64,000 nucleotides of DNA from Jaapia argillacea MUCL 33604 (Eukaryota; Basidiomycota; Agaricomycetes; Jaapiales; Jaapiaceae), in contig KL197731.1 in NCBI GenBank assembly GCA_000697665.1, positions 272,563-336,562 on the forward strand, in the 5' to 3' direction. The translations under genes were made by a program, and so were the position numbers. The notes beneath the pieces were generated by a model, which was given only the letters and a program-made list of their open reading frames with translations, was not told where the DNA came from and did no database searches. Within the stretch, counting starts at the first letter, position 1; each line of letters begins with the position of its first letter. Shown here in pieces: positions 1 through 11,201 of this stretch.

Positions 1-3000
1 CCACCACCGGCACCCAAAGGATTCGGACAGGGTACTGTGTTGCCAGAGGATCGAGCTTCGTGAGTACAGCTTTTGTCGCCGTGTGGCGGACTGGGTGGAA
101 TGGGATGTTGTGCTGCGGTTCGGCGAAGACGATGGGAGTGGTGTGGCCACAAGATTGCTGCGGTGCTAGTCTACGCCGTGGTAGGGCTATGCCCAGAGAC
201 TCTTACTCCGGATGGACGACCATTCACCGGGATCATCAACCTCTTTCATTCCGCCAAAATAACACGTTGTTGATCATTTCGTCTCTTGTTATCAGATTAC
301 TCTCCAAGCTCGTCTTCGAATGGCTCACTCCATTCCTCTCCGTTGGATTCTCGAGACCTCTCGAGAAGGAAGGTCTGTTCACTACTTCCCTCCCTATTGA
401 TGTGAATCCCGAGCGCTGATGTGAAGCATAGATCTATGGGATCTCCCACCCAGACTCGTTACACACAACCTCACAGAGAAACTACAAACCAATTTCTATG
501 ATCGCTGCCCTCCCGAGAAGAGACCTTCTTTCTTGCGTCATGGGCATGAAGGTTCACAAGCCGAGACGTTGTCGCCGCGTGGATCGGAGGAGGATGGCGT
601 TGACAGTGAGAAGGGACCGCATAGCGAGGAGCCAGAATCTCCCGTGGAGTCGAAGGTGACTCCGAAGGAAACCAGATCGAAGGGAAGGGGAAAGAAAGGA
701 GAGGGGAAGCCAAAGTACGACTCTTCGCTATTGAAGGCTTTGCACACGACGTTCTTTTGGCCATGGTGGGCGGCTGGATTCTGTAGACTTATTTCTGGTC
801 TGTCAATTCTCTTGATTATCTCGGTGCATCCTCTCACCCTTCGCAAATATCATCCACTGATAGATACCCTCAAGACGACGACACCTTTAATATCCAAACT
901 TCTTCTGGAATGGCTTACGGAGGCTTATATGTATGCTCGATTAACCGATGCTGAGAAGGCTGCGCTTGGGATGGCGAAACCACGGGGTATTGGGTATGGT
1001 ATGGGACTCGGAGTGGCGCTATTTGCTATGCAAGGTGAGCTGACAACTTTTAGTGTTGCTTGCCTATCTAATCCGATACCCCATCTTATTTTCTAGAACT
1101 TGCGAGTCTGGTTTGTCACCTTTGAGAATATCTTTTCCATCCTTTGCCTGACTTAACTTCATACAGACGAACAACCACTCTCAGATGAGTAAGTATCACT
1201 AGTTTCTCACCTTCTGCTACATACTTAATTTCTTGAATAGTGTCCATGACTGTTGGTATATCGATGCGAACGTCGGTGCGTAAAGGATCCTGGCAAATGC
1301 TGACGACTTTCCCGCTTACATTGGTCAACGTCTCAGCTTATTGGTAACATCTTCCGGAAGAGTCTCCGGTTGTCAGGCAAAGCTCGAACCGAACACAGCT
1401 CGGGGCAGATCACTACGATGATCTCTACTGATGCGACGAGGATGGACAGGGTTGGCGCCTTCGCGCATATGTGAGCGGTTCGCTTTCATACTTTGTGGTG
1501 AAATTCTGACCTTGACCTGGATGCCTTTAGTGCTTGGATTGCGCCAATCCAGGTATGTTACCAATCTCTGGATGGAGGTATTCTATGTTGATCGATTTGG
1601 TGTTGTACAGATCGTAATTGGTATCGGTTTGTTGATTGGGAATGTACGTCCTTGGCCCGTATCGCTTTTGGTTACTCTCTGCTAACCCGAACACACACTT
1701 AGCTGGGATATTCGGCTCTCGTTGGGCTCGGTGTAAGTTGTCCCATATGTTGACTCTTGTTTACGCCTTTGGTTAATCGTCTTCTGCCCGTAGGTTCTGA
1801 TTCTTGGTTTTCCACTTCAAATGTTCCTCGTCAGTATATTTTTCGGTCAAAGGAAAAAAGGGGTCAAGATTACCGATATGCGTGTTCGGTTATTGAACGA
1901 GGTATGTATCGTTTATCTGGCTTTCTCTCTGGCACTGTTCATTCATCTGTCGGTGATAGGTGCTCCAAGGTATCCGACTCATCAAATTTTATGCCTGGGA
2001 GACCTTCTATGGAGCTCAGATCGCGAAGTTGCGAGCAAGGGAAGTCAGTACGATCAGGAAGTCGGCGTGAGTCACCCTTGATTTGGACGTTTACCATTTA
2101 CAATGTCTGATTTGTGAAAACAGTTCCGCTAGAGCAGCTCTTATCGCTCTTGTGACATTCCTGCCCGTTTGTTGCTCGGTTCTATCATTCGTATGTGACT
2201 TGCTATCTATGTGCTAGCTCTCCTTTCCTGACCGCTGGCTAGATCACGTATGCTCTGAGTGGACACAACCTCAATGTTGCCATCATCTTTAGTTCACTTC
2301 AATATTTCAACGTACGTGTCCCGTCTTACTCCCATCGCTGTCTTCGACTGATAACCTCGTCCTAAAGATCATCCGTACCCCGCTTATGTTCCTCCCAATC
2401 GTTCTCAGCGCGATGGCCGATGCCTCTGTCGCCCTCCAGCGAATTTCGAAATTCTTGACAGCAGAGGAACTTGAAGAACCTTATAAGGTTGATTGGAATA
2501 GCCCTGATGCAGTTGATGTGGAGGAGGGTGACTTCAGGTGGGAAACTGCTAGGGGTGCTGATACGAAAGCGGGAAAGTTTAATGTGGCTCATGGTAAACA
2601 TGGAAAGAAGGAGAAGAAAGAGAAGAAGAAGGAAGAGAGGAAGGGGAAGAAAGATAAGTCTGGGGTGTTGCCTAGTACGACTCAAGATGTAGATGGGGAG
2701 AAGGCCGAGGAGAAGGAGAAGGCGAAGGCGAAGGAAGAGGAAAAGCCTTTCGAGCTGAAGAATGTTAATATGAAGATACCGAAAGGTTCTTTCGTGGCGA
2801 TTGTGGGCAGGGTCGGTTCTGGAAAGGTCTTTATTCAATCCCTATCTTTTGCTCAAGTTTGCGGTGCTGAAGTTTGGTGTTTAGAGCTCTTTGCTTCAAG
2901 GGTTAATCGGTGAAATGAGGAAGATCGGTGGTCATGTAAGTCGCCTCACGTATCCCAGTCGAACCCTCTTAATTTCGGATTATTAGGTCACTTTGGGAGG

Positions 3001-6000
3001 GACAGTTGCGTATGTTCCTCAATCCGCCTGGATCATGAACGCTACCCTGCGACAGAACATACTCTTCGGACAAGACGATGATGATAAGAAGTTTGTTCTG
3101 ATGCCTGGATTCGCTTCTCCCACTTCTAATTTCTATTCTCAGATTTCGGAACATCATCCAAGCGTGTTGTCTCGAGCATGACCTTGAAATGTTGCCTCAT
3201 GCCGAAGATACCGAGATCGGTGAGAAGGGTATCAACTTGAGTGGTATGTCGTCAAAGATTTATGATGCACGTTCGATGTACTGACGCTATACTGCCAATA
3301 GGTGGGCAAAAGGTACATGAGTGTAGATCGTATGTCTGGAGAATGGTACTAACGTGAATTCATAGGCACGCGTTTCGTTGGCACGAGCTGCATATGCCCC
3401 GTCAGATATCGTCTTGCTTGATGATTCCCTCAGCGCCGTCGATGCCTGGGTTGGGAAAGCAATCTTGGAAAATTGCCTTCTCAATGGCCCGTTGTCTGGG
3501 AAAACAAGAGTCCTGGTCACCCACGCTTTGCATGTTCTCGACAAGGTTGACTATATCTACGTCATGGACGAGGGAACTATTGTCGAACAAGGCACCTACT
3601 CGGTTGGTCATGGCGTAGAAATAAGCGGCATGCGCTTTCTGACCCTGTCTTCCCCGTCTGTAGGATCTGATGGCTACTAGCCAAGTCTTTGGTCGGCTCA
3701 TGGAAGAATATGGTAATTTGGAGCAAGAGAAACCCCGTGACGCCAAGCAAGCCCAGAAGGAGGTCTTTGCGAAAGCTCCAGAGCAGCTTGCTAATAGCAA
3801 AGCTCAAGCAGAGTTGATGCAAACCGAGGAGCGAGTTACAGGTGCTGTGACATGGACCACATACAAGAAGTATCTCCATTTCGGAGGTAGTGTTATGTGG
3901 GCTCCTCTCATCTTGTTACTTCTCGTCTTGATGCAGGGGGCGTCCGGTAAATATCATTCCCTGCATCCTTGGATTACGCTAACGCTTCGCTGGTAGTGGG
4001 CAACAATCTTTTCTTGGGATATTGGACTGCGGAGAGTGTTCCAGGATTTAATCAGGCAGACTATATGGGAGTTTATGCGGCGCTTGGTGTCGCTCAGGCA
4101 ATTCTCTCCTTTGGTGCCAGTATTACCATTAGGTCAGCCATCCTCGCATTTGGTCAAAGCTTCAACGTTGATTTCTTGCTAGTCTTTTGAGCTTGGCAGC
4201 GGGTTTCAGAATGTTCAAGGCCGCCTTGATGGCTGTGCTACGATCACCTATCTCTTTCTTCGATACCACACCTATGGGTGAGTTTGGTTTCTGGTAACTC
4301 TAATATGGATCTGATCTTGGTTCCCAGGTCGGATCATCTCTCGTTTATCCAAGGATCAAGATACAGTTGATACTGAGTTGTCAATGACACTGTTCCAAGT
4401 GAGATCGATTCTACGCTAGGAATGCTTCTTCTAATGCCTGCTACAGTTTCTCAGTACATTTTCGAACGTTTTGGGAACTGTCGCTCTCGTTTTCTACACC
4501 TTCCCTTATCTTGGAATCATCTTCTTACCTCTGGGCATCCTCTACTATATCGCCTCAATGTTCTATCGTCGCAGTTCAGTGGAGACTAAACGTCTGGATT
4601 CTCTCCTCCGTTCAGCGCTTTATGCGTCCTACACTGGTTCGTTGGCTATATATTCATTGTCGCGTTGGTACTGATTTTGCCACAACAGAGACTCTCACCG
4701 GACTGTCAACTGTCCGCGCTTATCGTGAACAGGTCTGCTACACTCTGTCACCCCTCCGCTTTAGCCATTTTGACACTTTATTTCAGGATCGGTTTATCCA
4801 GACGGCGGAAGGTGGGCTTGATTTAGAGAACAAGGCATATTACATGACAATCGCTATTCAACGTTGGCTTGGTGTTCGTTTGGACTTCTTTGGGAATATC
4901 CTGATCCTCGGAATCGCCCTATTCGCTGCTGGGTTCCGCACGACAGTCAGCCCTTCGAAGATCGGTGTGGTGTTGTCGTACTCTCTCAATAGTAAGTCTG
5001 CCCTCTGGTTTCTGCGGACCGTGGATCATAACTAACAAGTCTGCTGTAGTCACACAGACCCTTTGTGAGTCCTCACGCGTCTCCCTTTCCTTTCTTCGGC
5101 CCCTAACCTCACTGCTACAGCGGATATGGTTTCGACCTTCGCGCAAAACGAACAGAATATGAATGCTGTAGAGCGTATACTTGTCTATACCGAGTTACCT
5201 TCAGAAGCCGCCCATACAACTCCGGACGACCCCCCTCCATCGTGGCCCGAAAAGGGCGAGATCAAGTTCAACAATGTCAAGCTTGCGTATCGAAAAGGTC
5301 TTCCCCTTGTGCTGAAAGGCGTCAGTTTTGATGTGAAGCCCGGCGAGAAGGTGAGTATTCCTTTCGCTAGTCAATCCATCCTGCTCATTTCTATTATCGC
5401 TTCGCTCAGGTTGGCATCGTCGGTAGGACAGGAGCTGGTCAGTTGCATCCCGTTGCTTCTCCTACTTGTTCTGACATGTATTCAATGCAGGCAAGAGTTC
5501 TTTGCTGCAAGCACTGTTCAGGTCCGCTCGTTTTGTTCTCTACTTCGCTGACCATATTTTGACACCTCTCATAGAATCGTTGAATTGGAAGACGGGAAGA
5601 TCGAGATTGATGGTCATAACATTCGAGACATGGGTTTGGACGTCCTTAGAGGCCAACTAGCACTAGTCCCACAAGACAGCACCCTCTTCCTCGGAACTCT
5701 GCGAGAGAACTTGTCAGTCCATTCCTTCTACCCTGCTACCTCGGCTTTTCTTGACCGAAGATTTTCAGAGATCCACAGGCTTCTCGGACAGATGCTGAAA
5801 TCATATCAGCCTTGCGACGAGCGTGGTTGCTTCCTAAGGAGGATGCTCCAAACGCCGTTGCCGACGCTAAATTCAGCTTGGATTCACCCGTTACCGACGA
5901 GGGTTTGCCTTTTTTTTTCCATGAGAATGGGGCTTGAAGCTCACGGACCTTTCACAGGATCAAACTTCAGCGCAGGAGAGAAACAGCTTCTCGCTTTATG

Positions 6001-6450
6001 CCGAGCTCTTGTCAAGAATAGTCGTATCATCATCCTGGTGAGTGGCTGTCGCCGGTTCGCCATACCTACCTACTAATAGCCATCTAGGACGAAGCCACGA
6101 GTAGTGTCGATGTAGAAACCGACGCCAAAGTGCAGCGAACGATCCAATCCGAGTTCTCCACTTCCACCCTGTTATGTATAGCACATCGACTGAATACGAT
6201 CGGTGAGTTGAACCTCTCTGCGGAATCTCGACACACTGCTGAGCAGATCTTCTGCGTAGCCTACTACGACCGTGTACTCGTGATGGACTCTGGAGAGGTC
6301 GCCGAGTTTGACACCCCTTTGAACTTATTTGACAGGGAGACTTCAATTTTCCGGTCTCTTTGCAATGAGGCAGGACTCACGAAGCAGGATATCATTCGTA
6401 TTCGAGCAGGCACGGTGGCGGCTGGAGAGGTCGTGGTCAATGTGGTCTGA
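1..6450 (+). CDS. ABC transporter, ABCC/MRP (YOR1-like) full transporter, 5'-partial
   Basis: Multidrug-resistance-type exporter of the ABCC subfamily, expected in a cellular membrane and driven by ATP. The window opens inside exon 1; a join at 59/296 gives [20 protein letters not shown], the usual start of TMD1 in YOR1 homologues. Order: TMD1, NBD1, TMD2, NBD2. NBD1 has Walker A GRVGSGK (about 2806-2826, split by an intron), LSGGQK and Walker [16 protein letters not shown]2 has GRTGAGKSSLL, the signature FSAGEKQ and [10 protein letters not shown]. The ABCC hallmark [11 protein letters not shown] lies in TMD1. NBD1 has Asp where the catalytic Glu sits in NBD2, so site 1 is degenerate, as is usual in this subfamily. 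A Lys/Glu-rich insert (about 2590-2750) precedes the NBD1 Walker A. At least 15 short introns; stop TGA 6448-6450. Subfamily is sure; substrate is unknown. Confidence 0.93.
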
Positions 6451-6695
6451 CCGGCAACCGCACACATCTTGGACGTCCTACATACGATTCTGATTTAGAC
6501 AAGCGTCGGCAGGCGCATAATTAGATGCAGACCTCATGGATACCTGTGTTAGATACCACTCAATAATAATAATACCTTCGAGCACTGTTTCTCATTCCGT
6601 GGTCAACACCATTGATAGGACTTGGAGCAAAGTGGTCCGAATGAGCAACGTCGCAAACTGTGACGGACCTGCCATCAAACACCGTCTTGTCAAAC

Positions 6696-7649
6696 ATGCT
6701 AGCCTGTTTTCGCAAGACAACGATGCAGTGGACGAAGCGTGTTCTGGCTAAATCCCTCCATACCAATACTGGCCGCACTGGCAGTCGTCCAACTCCTCAC
6801 TCGGAGAGGCTTGGCACTGTGGTTCCCCACAACTGCTACATCTTTCTCCACTCTCATACTCCCCCCACCCATCAGAGCTCAAGAATCCATTCTGACCTTC
6901 GCATTGCCCTCCAGAAAAGCGCGAGTCACTGGGGCGGTGTTGTCAACTTTTCTTGGTCTCCCAGCCAGATCCTGCACAGTCAAACGGGCAGTACACTCGA
7001 GGCCGAAATCTATCGCGCTACTGCTTTTTCTCGTCGCGGGAGATTGGATATCGAGTCTGTCTCCCTGGAAGACATCGCTGCCGTTGATGTGAAGCTGCGA
7101 GACCATGCAAATCTTGATGGTCACTCAATACCCAACCACGACCCAGGCCAACAAGATGTCCACCTCTACGTTTGTACCCACAAGGCGCGTGATTGTCGTT
7201 GCGGGGAGCATGGGGTTGAAGTGGCGAAGGCTCTGGAAGAAGAGGTTCATAAACGGGATTTGAAAGATCGGGTACACGTCTTTGAGACTACTCATGTTGG
7301 AGGCCATAAGTAAGTCTCTAATTTCACCGGGTTTGTTTGGACTCAAGATCATGATCTTTTTCTCCAGATTTGCTGCAAACATGCTGGTGTATCCACACGG
7401 AGACTGGTAAGATCTCAACTGAGCTTTCACCTCCTCCAACCCGACCTAATCCCGATTCCCCCCGTTTCAAATAGGCTGGGAGACATGAGAGCGGAGCATG
7501 TTCCAGGCGTTCTCGACGCTATTTTAGAGAGACAATTCATCCCTCTCCAGAGTCCGCACCCATCGCCGCTATGTCCAGAGCATTGGCGTGGTCGCATGGG
7601 ATTATCCAAGGCCGAACAACTTGAGTTGTATTCTACTTGTTCGGAGTAG
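6696..7649 (+). CDS. Sucrase/ferredoxin-like protein (Apd1/Aim32 type), thioredoxin-like [2Fe-2S]
   Basis: Member of the sucrase/ferredoxin-like family (PF06999), whose yeast members Apd1 and Aim32 bind a [2Fe-2S] cluster in a thioredoxin-like fold. The motif CTHKARDCRCGEHG supplies two Cys nine residues apart and THVGGHK supplies two His four apart, matching the Cys2His2 ligand set described for Apd1. The conserved FAANMLVYPHGDW follows. Three exons: introns start at 7312 (gtaagt) and just after the W of HGDW, ending before LGDMRAEH. Stop TAG 7647-7649. The ATG at 6696 is chosen because it opens an Arg/Lys-rich, acid-free N-terminus (MLACFRKTTMQWTKR) that looks like a mitochondrial presequence, which would favour an Aim32-like role. 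It begins about 245 bp after the ABC transporter stop on the same strand. Confidence 0.88.
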
Positions 7650-7684
7650 ACTCCATGAAATTACTCGAGGTGCATCTTCGCGCC

Positions 7685-9984
7685 CTACAATGCCTTACTC
7701 AATCCCTCCACCCTAACGTTCCATCCACTCATGGGGAATCCCGGGGCCATTCCTTGACTCCCATCCCACCCTTCAGCCATCATCGCAATGGCATACAGTA
7801 AGCCCCCACTTCCAGGAAAGTAGGGTGTTGGGACTCGGACACCACCGATGGGCATGCCAACGTCGTCGAACTGGAAAAGTGGATGCAGGAGCCATTCAAT
7901 GGCTTGTTCCGGCTGACCTTGACGTGCAGCTGACATTGCAAGCATTGGGAAGTCCCATCTGAAGGCGCACGTGAATTCTGTTACTCGAACAGGAAGGTGG
8001 ATGACACTTACCCCCAACAGTTACTAATATTCCAGTATGTCCAAACCTTTTCCGCTGTGACTTGCGCCATACTGATGTTCAGACCTGGTGTTTCTGGCAA
8101 CCACCCATATAGTCCAACAAGTGCGGGGTGGTCATTCGTGTAAGTGGGTGTATACCAGAAATCACTCCCAATCCCTTCATATACCGAATAGGTGCCATTG
8201 TCGATGGGAAGAGGAGCCAAGTTGTTTTTAACCGTCGTCCAGCTGTCCGGAACATCCTCACCCAATCTCTCCATCCAAGTCGAAGCAAGGCTCAATCCCA
8301 ACCTCCAATATGCCAGCTCGAAGGCGGGGTTTGTCGTGACATTTGGGCTTGTGTCTTCGGCAACGACTTCCATTGGTGGACCGAGGTCATATACCCTTGT
8401 ACTTTGGTTATACCATGCGAAATCGGCCATCCAGTCTGCGGTCGCTGTGACCACATCTCGCCATTTGTCCAAAGTCGCGTTGGTTGGGAATGCGCGATAC
8501 TCGTACTCGGCAAAGACCAGTGGGTGGGGCTGTTGCCATATCAGGAGCTCGTTGATCTCCCCTAGAGTGTCCCAGTTAACGCTCTGAAGGATGATCACGT
8601 CTATGGACAACGTACCTGGTGCGGAGCGACCCGAAGGGTCAGTCATCTTCGGCCAGCGTGCCCCTGTGTCAAAATGCTCCTGAACTTGGGCGCGTTGAAT
8701 GGAGGTGGCGAGATATCGTGAGTATATGCTACTGGAGCGATCGAGGAGGTCCCAATTATTCCATAGGGCCCAATGGCCCAAATGCGAAAATATCATCTCG
8801 AAATGATATTTTCCGTACCATCCGTTGTTCACTAGCCCCGACTGACAGGTATCAGTCATTCCGTTACACGTTCAGCCCGCGATCTCACTTACCTCTTGGG
8901 GGGGAAGGACTCCAGCTTCATTCACTCGCATCAAGTATCTTGACAAGATGATCCTCCTCTGCAGCTCTTCAGCTCGCGGATCGCTTGATCCTGTCCAAAC
9001 ATCAACGAAACCCGTCGAACTCCAAAAGTCTGCCCATCCCTCCAGCGACGACGCGGCTACTTCTGGGACACTTGGGATGTAGCTCGGCTCCGCGAACGAA
9101 TAAGACACTACAATGGAGAATTCTGATCCCGTCATCTGTGAAGGGTGGATGTTGTATTGGTGTGTAGAAGGAGAATCGCGGAGTATGGACAACGGATCAC
9201 CCCCGACGGAAGTGAAGAAGGTGGCTGAATCTTGGGTGTGTATAATTTGAGCTTCGACGTTGCTCCCGTACTGACCGCCTGTCCGCAGTGTAGTGGTGTG
9301 GTTGGCGGTAGCGTTGTAGACGCCCACGAACGGCGCGTCAAATTTATTTGATCCATCGTTCCATGGGAAGTCGAGATATACTCCCAAACGTCCCTGGCTC
9401 AGGAGCGCGGAACGGATGGAAATACTGATGGAGGAACTCGTCTGGTGCGAGTAAGTGATGACCGTAATTTCCTCCCCCTGCCAAAAGAATTGACTCGTGA
9501 GCGTCCCAGTCCACAGATCCAGTTCCTGGTGCGCGTCTGTGAGATCACTCTCTTTCACGTTCTCCCGCGTGCCATCCTCCGAAAGAAACAACAGCCCTGT
9601 CCTGCCCAAGCTCGCCCTATTTGGATTGGCAATCAACCATTGCTGAATTGTAGGCTCTCCTCCGAACATGTACGTGACGAGCCGGTCGTGGTTCCACCAA
9701 CTAACCCCTTCATAGTCCAACACATCTTCCATGGTCTTGTTTGGCGGCAATGTGTCGTTTTTCCACCCCCAATTTGACATGATGGCGTAAGGGAGGAAAG
9801 TCTGCAAACCCGTCACATCTGCACCGAATGCAAAGTCACCATTTCCGACTTGCATCGGGGTGGAGGTGCTTGAGGCATTCCGTGTCGGGTTGTGTAGAGT
9901 CACAATGGAGTAACGGTCTATGGGTTCGAAGCCATATACAACCGCCAGAGAGATAGACAAAGTCAGAGCGGGAATCAGGATCAT
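7685..9984 (-). CDS. Secreted six-hairpin glycosidase-like protein
   Basis: Large extracellular enzyme of the (alpha/alpha)6 six-hairpin glycosidase superfamily, related to the GH65/GH95 group; substrate not predictable. The ATG at 9984 starts a clear signal peptide (MILIPALTLSISLAVVYG). An N-terminal beta-rich region contains the conserved MQVGNGDFAFGADVTGLQTF. The barrel follows, with GHWALWNNWDLLDRS, EINELLIWQQPHPL, WDFPMLAMSAARQGQP and the C-terminal PYFPGSGGLLYAIAMMAEGW. Many N-x-S/T sites suit a secreted glycoprotein. Three introns were placed: donor at 8894, a 54-bp intron at 8562-8615 that is in frame and has no stop, and one near 7990-8025. Stop TAG is the complement of 7685-7687. 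It converges with the preceding gene, with only 35 bp between the two stops. Confidence 0.85.
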
Positions 9985-11201
9985 CTCAGGTCGGGATCCC
10001 TTCACTTCTGACCACTCAGTTATTGAATAAATTCTTAGCAGTGCAGACTCAGCGGGCCGGCGGCAGCTTCAATCCCATTTTTTTTACACGTGACGGTCCC
10101 CAGTGACCACGAAGTAGAGACTTACGTTCAGTCCTGGATCGTCCCGGGTCCGTCTTTGTTTTGCACCAAGCGTCTGACGCTATAGAAGACCTCTCCGTGC
10201 TTCTTGGCCTCACCCCACCATATCCAAACCCCCAGGAAGCAGTTGGCGCAGATTCTGCGATCTAAGCAGAGACTGGATAGATACCTCCTGGGCTCCTGGG
10301 ATCTGAGCTCTCACCCAGCCTTTTCCCTTCCACTCTGACGGCACCATCCCCGAGTGTCCCTCTATTTAGCGGCATTTTCCCCTCTGGCTAAGGGTCACAG
10401 AAGCCGTATAACCCTTCGTAATGCGATTATCGCGCGTCCGCATCATTCATGTTGTTCTAAACGTCCGCGAAGCTCCGCCTCAACTGCAGCCTCCCAATCT
10501 CCAATTTCCCAACCATGAACGCGATATGTGTGGGTAGAACAAGTAATCTGCGAGCATCCTTCATTGATACTGAGTACTTCATTCCCACGCGTCCGACGAT
10601 CAGTGCCTCTATCTGGCATCAGCAATCCTTACTACCTTAGCACACTTTCCCTCGGCCATTTTCCGGAACATCTGTTTTCGAGTTGCGTTCTCGCCGGCCT
10701 TCGATAAAATTAAATCTGCCAGCTCTGCCAACGACCATTCTAATTGGGCTCAAGTAATATCGTACTATGGAACGACGGCCTCCTGAAGAGGCTCACTCTC
10801 GATCTCCAACTCTTTGCGGTCGCCCTCGGCTGCCTTGCAGTTCTTTCATCCCTGTATAATAGGTGATATATCGGAGAAGGAGTCTGTTCATTGATGAATC
10901 TTCCCACTCCGCGTGGTCCCGGCTCCTATAAAGGGTAATTGTCGTGAAAAGCCTCCACCTGGAGGGTTGTGAGATGTTCCAGCGTCACTGTCAATCAAAA
11001 CATTCATGTCGATAGAATCGTCCCTTCCAGGTATCTTTAGCCCTGATGTTCGGTAACCCACGGTCTACCTTGATATGGTCATCCTTCAATCTTGAAGTCG
11101 TCGCCACCTTTATTATCTTCGCGTCTTCCGTTTGCATTCACCCCAGCTTCCTCTTCACTGGGGACGTTGCCTCACTCCTTCTTTGGTGAATCCTTGGCAA
11201 G
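9985..11201. other. Intergenic region between two divergent genes
   Basis: About 1.2 kb separating the glycosidase-like gene (leftward) from the DUF6534 gene (rightward), so it should hold both promoters. Short open frames here (for example 10443-10625, minus) have no recognisable content. A TATAAAG stretch lies near 10928 but is not close enough to either start to be assigned. I see no RNA gene or repeat. Confidence 0.5.

Noticed and set aside
8128-8587. Plus-strand frames of 131-145 codons
   Set aside because: Shadows of the minus-strand six-hairpin gene, whose conserved motifs cover the interval.
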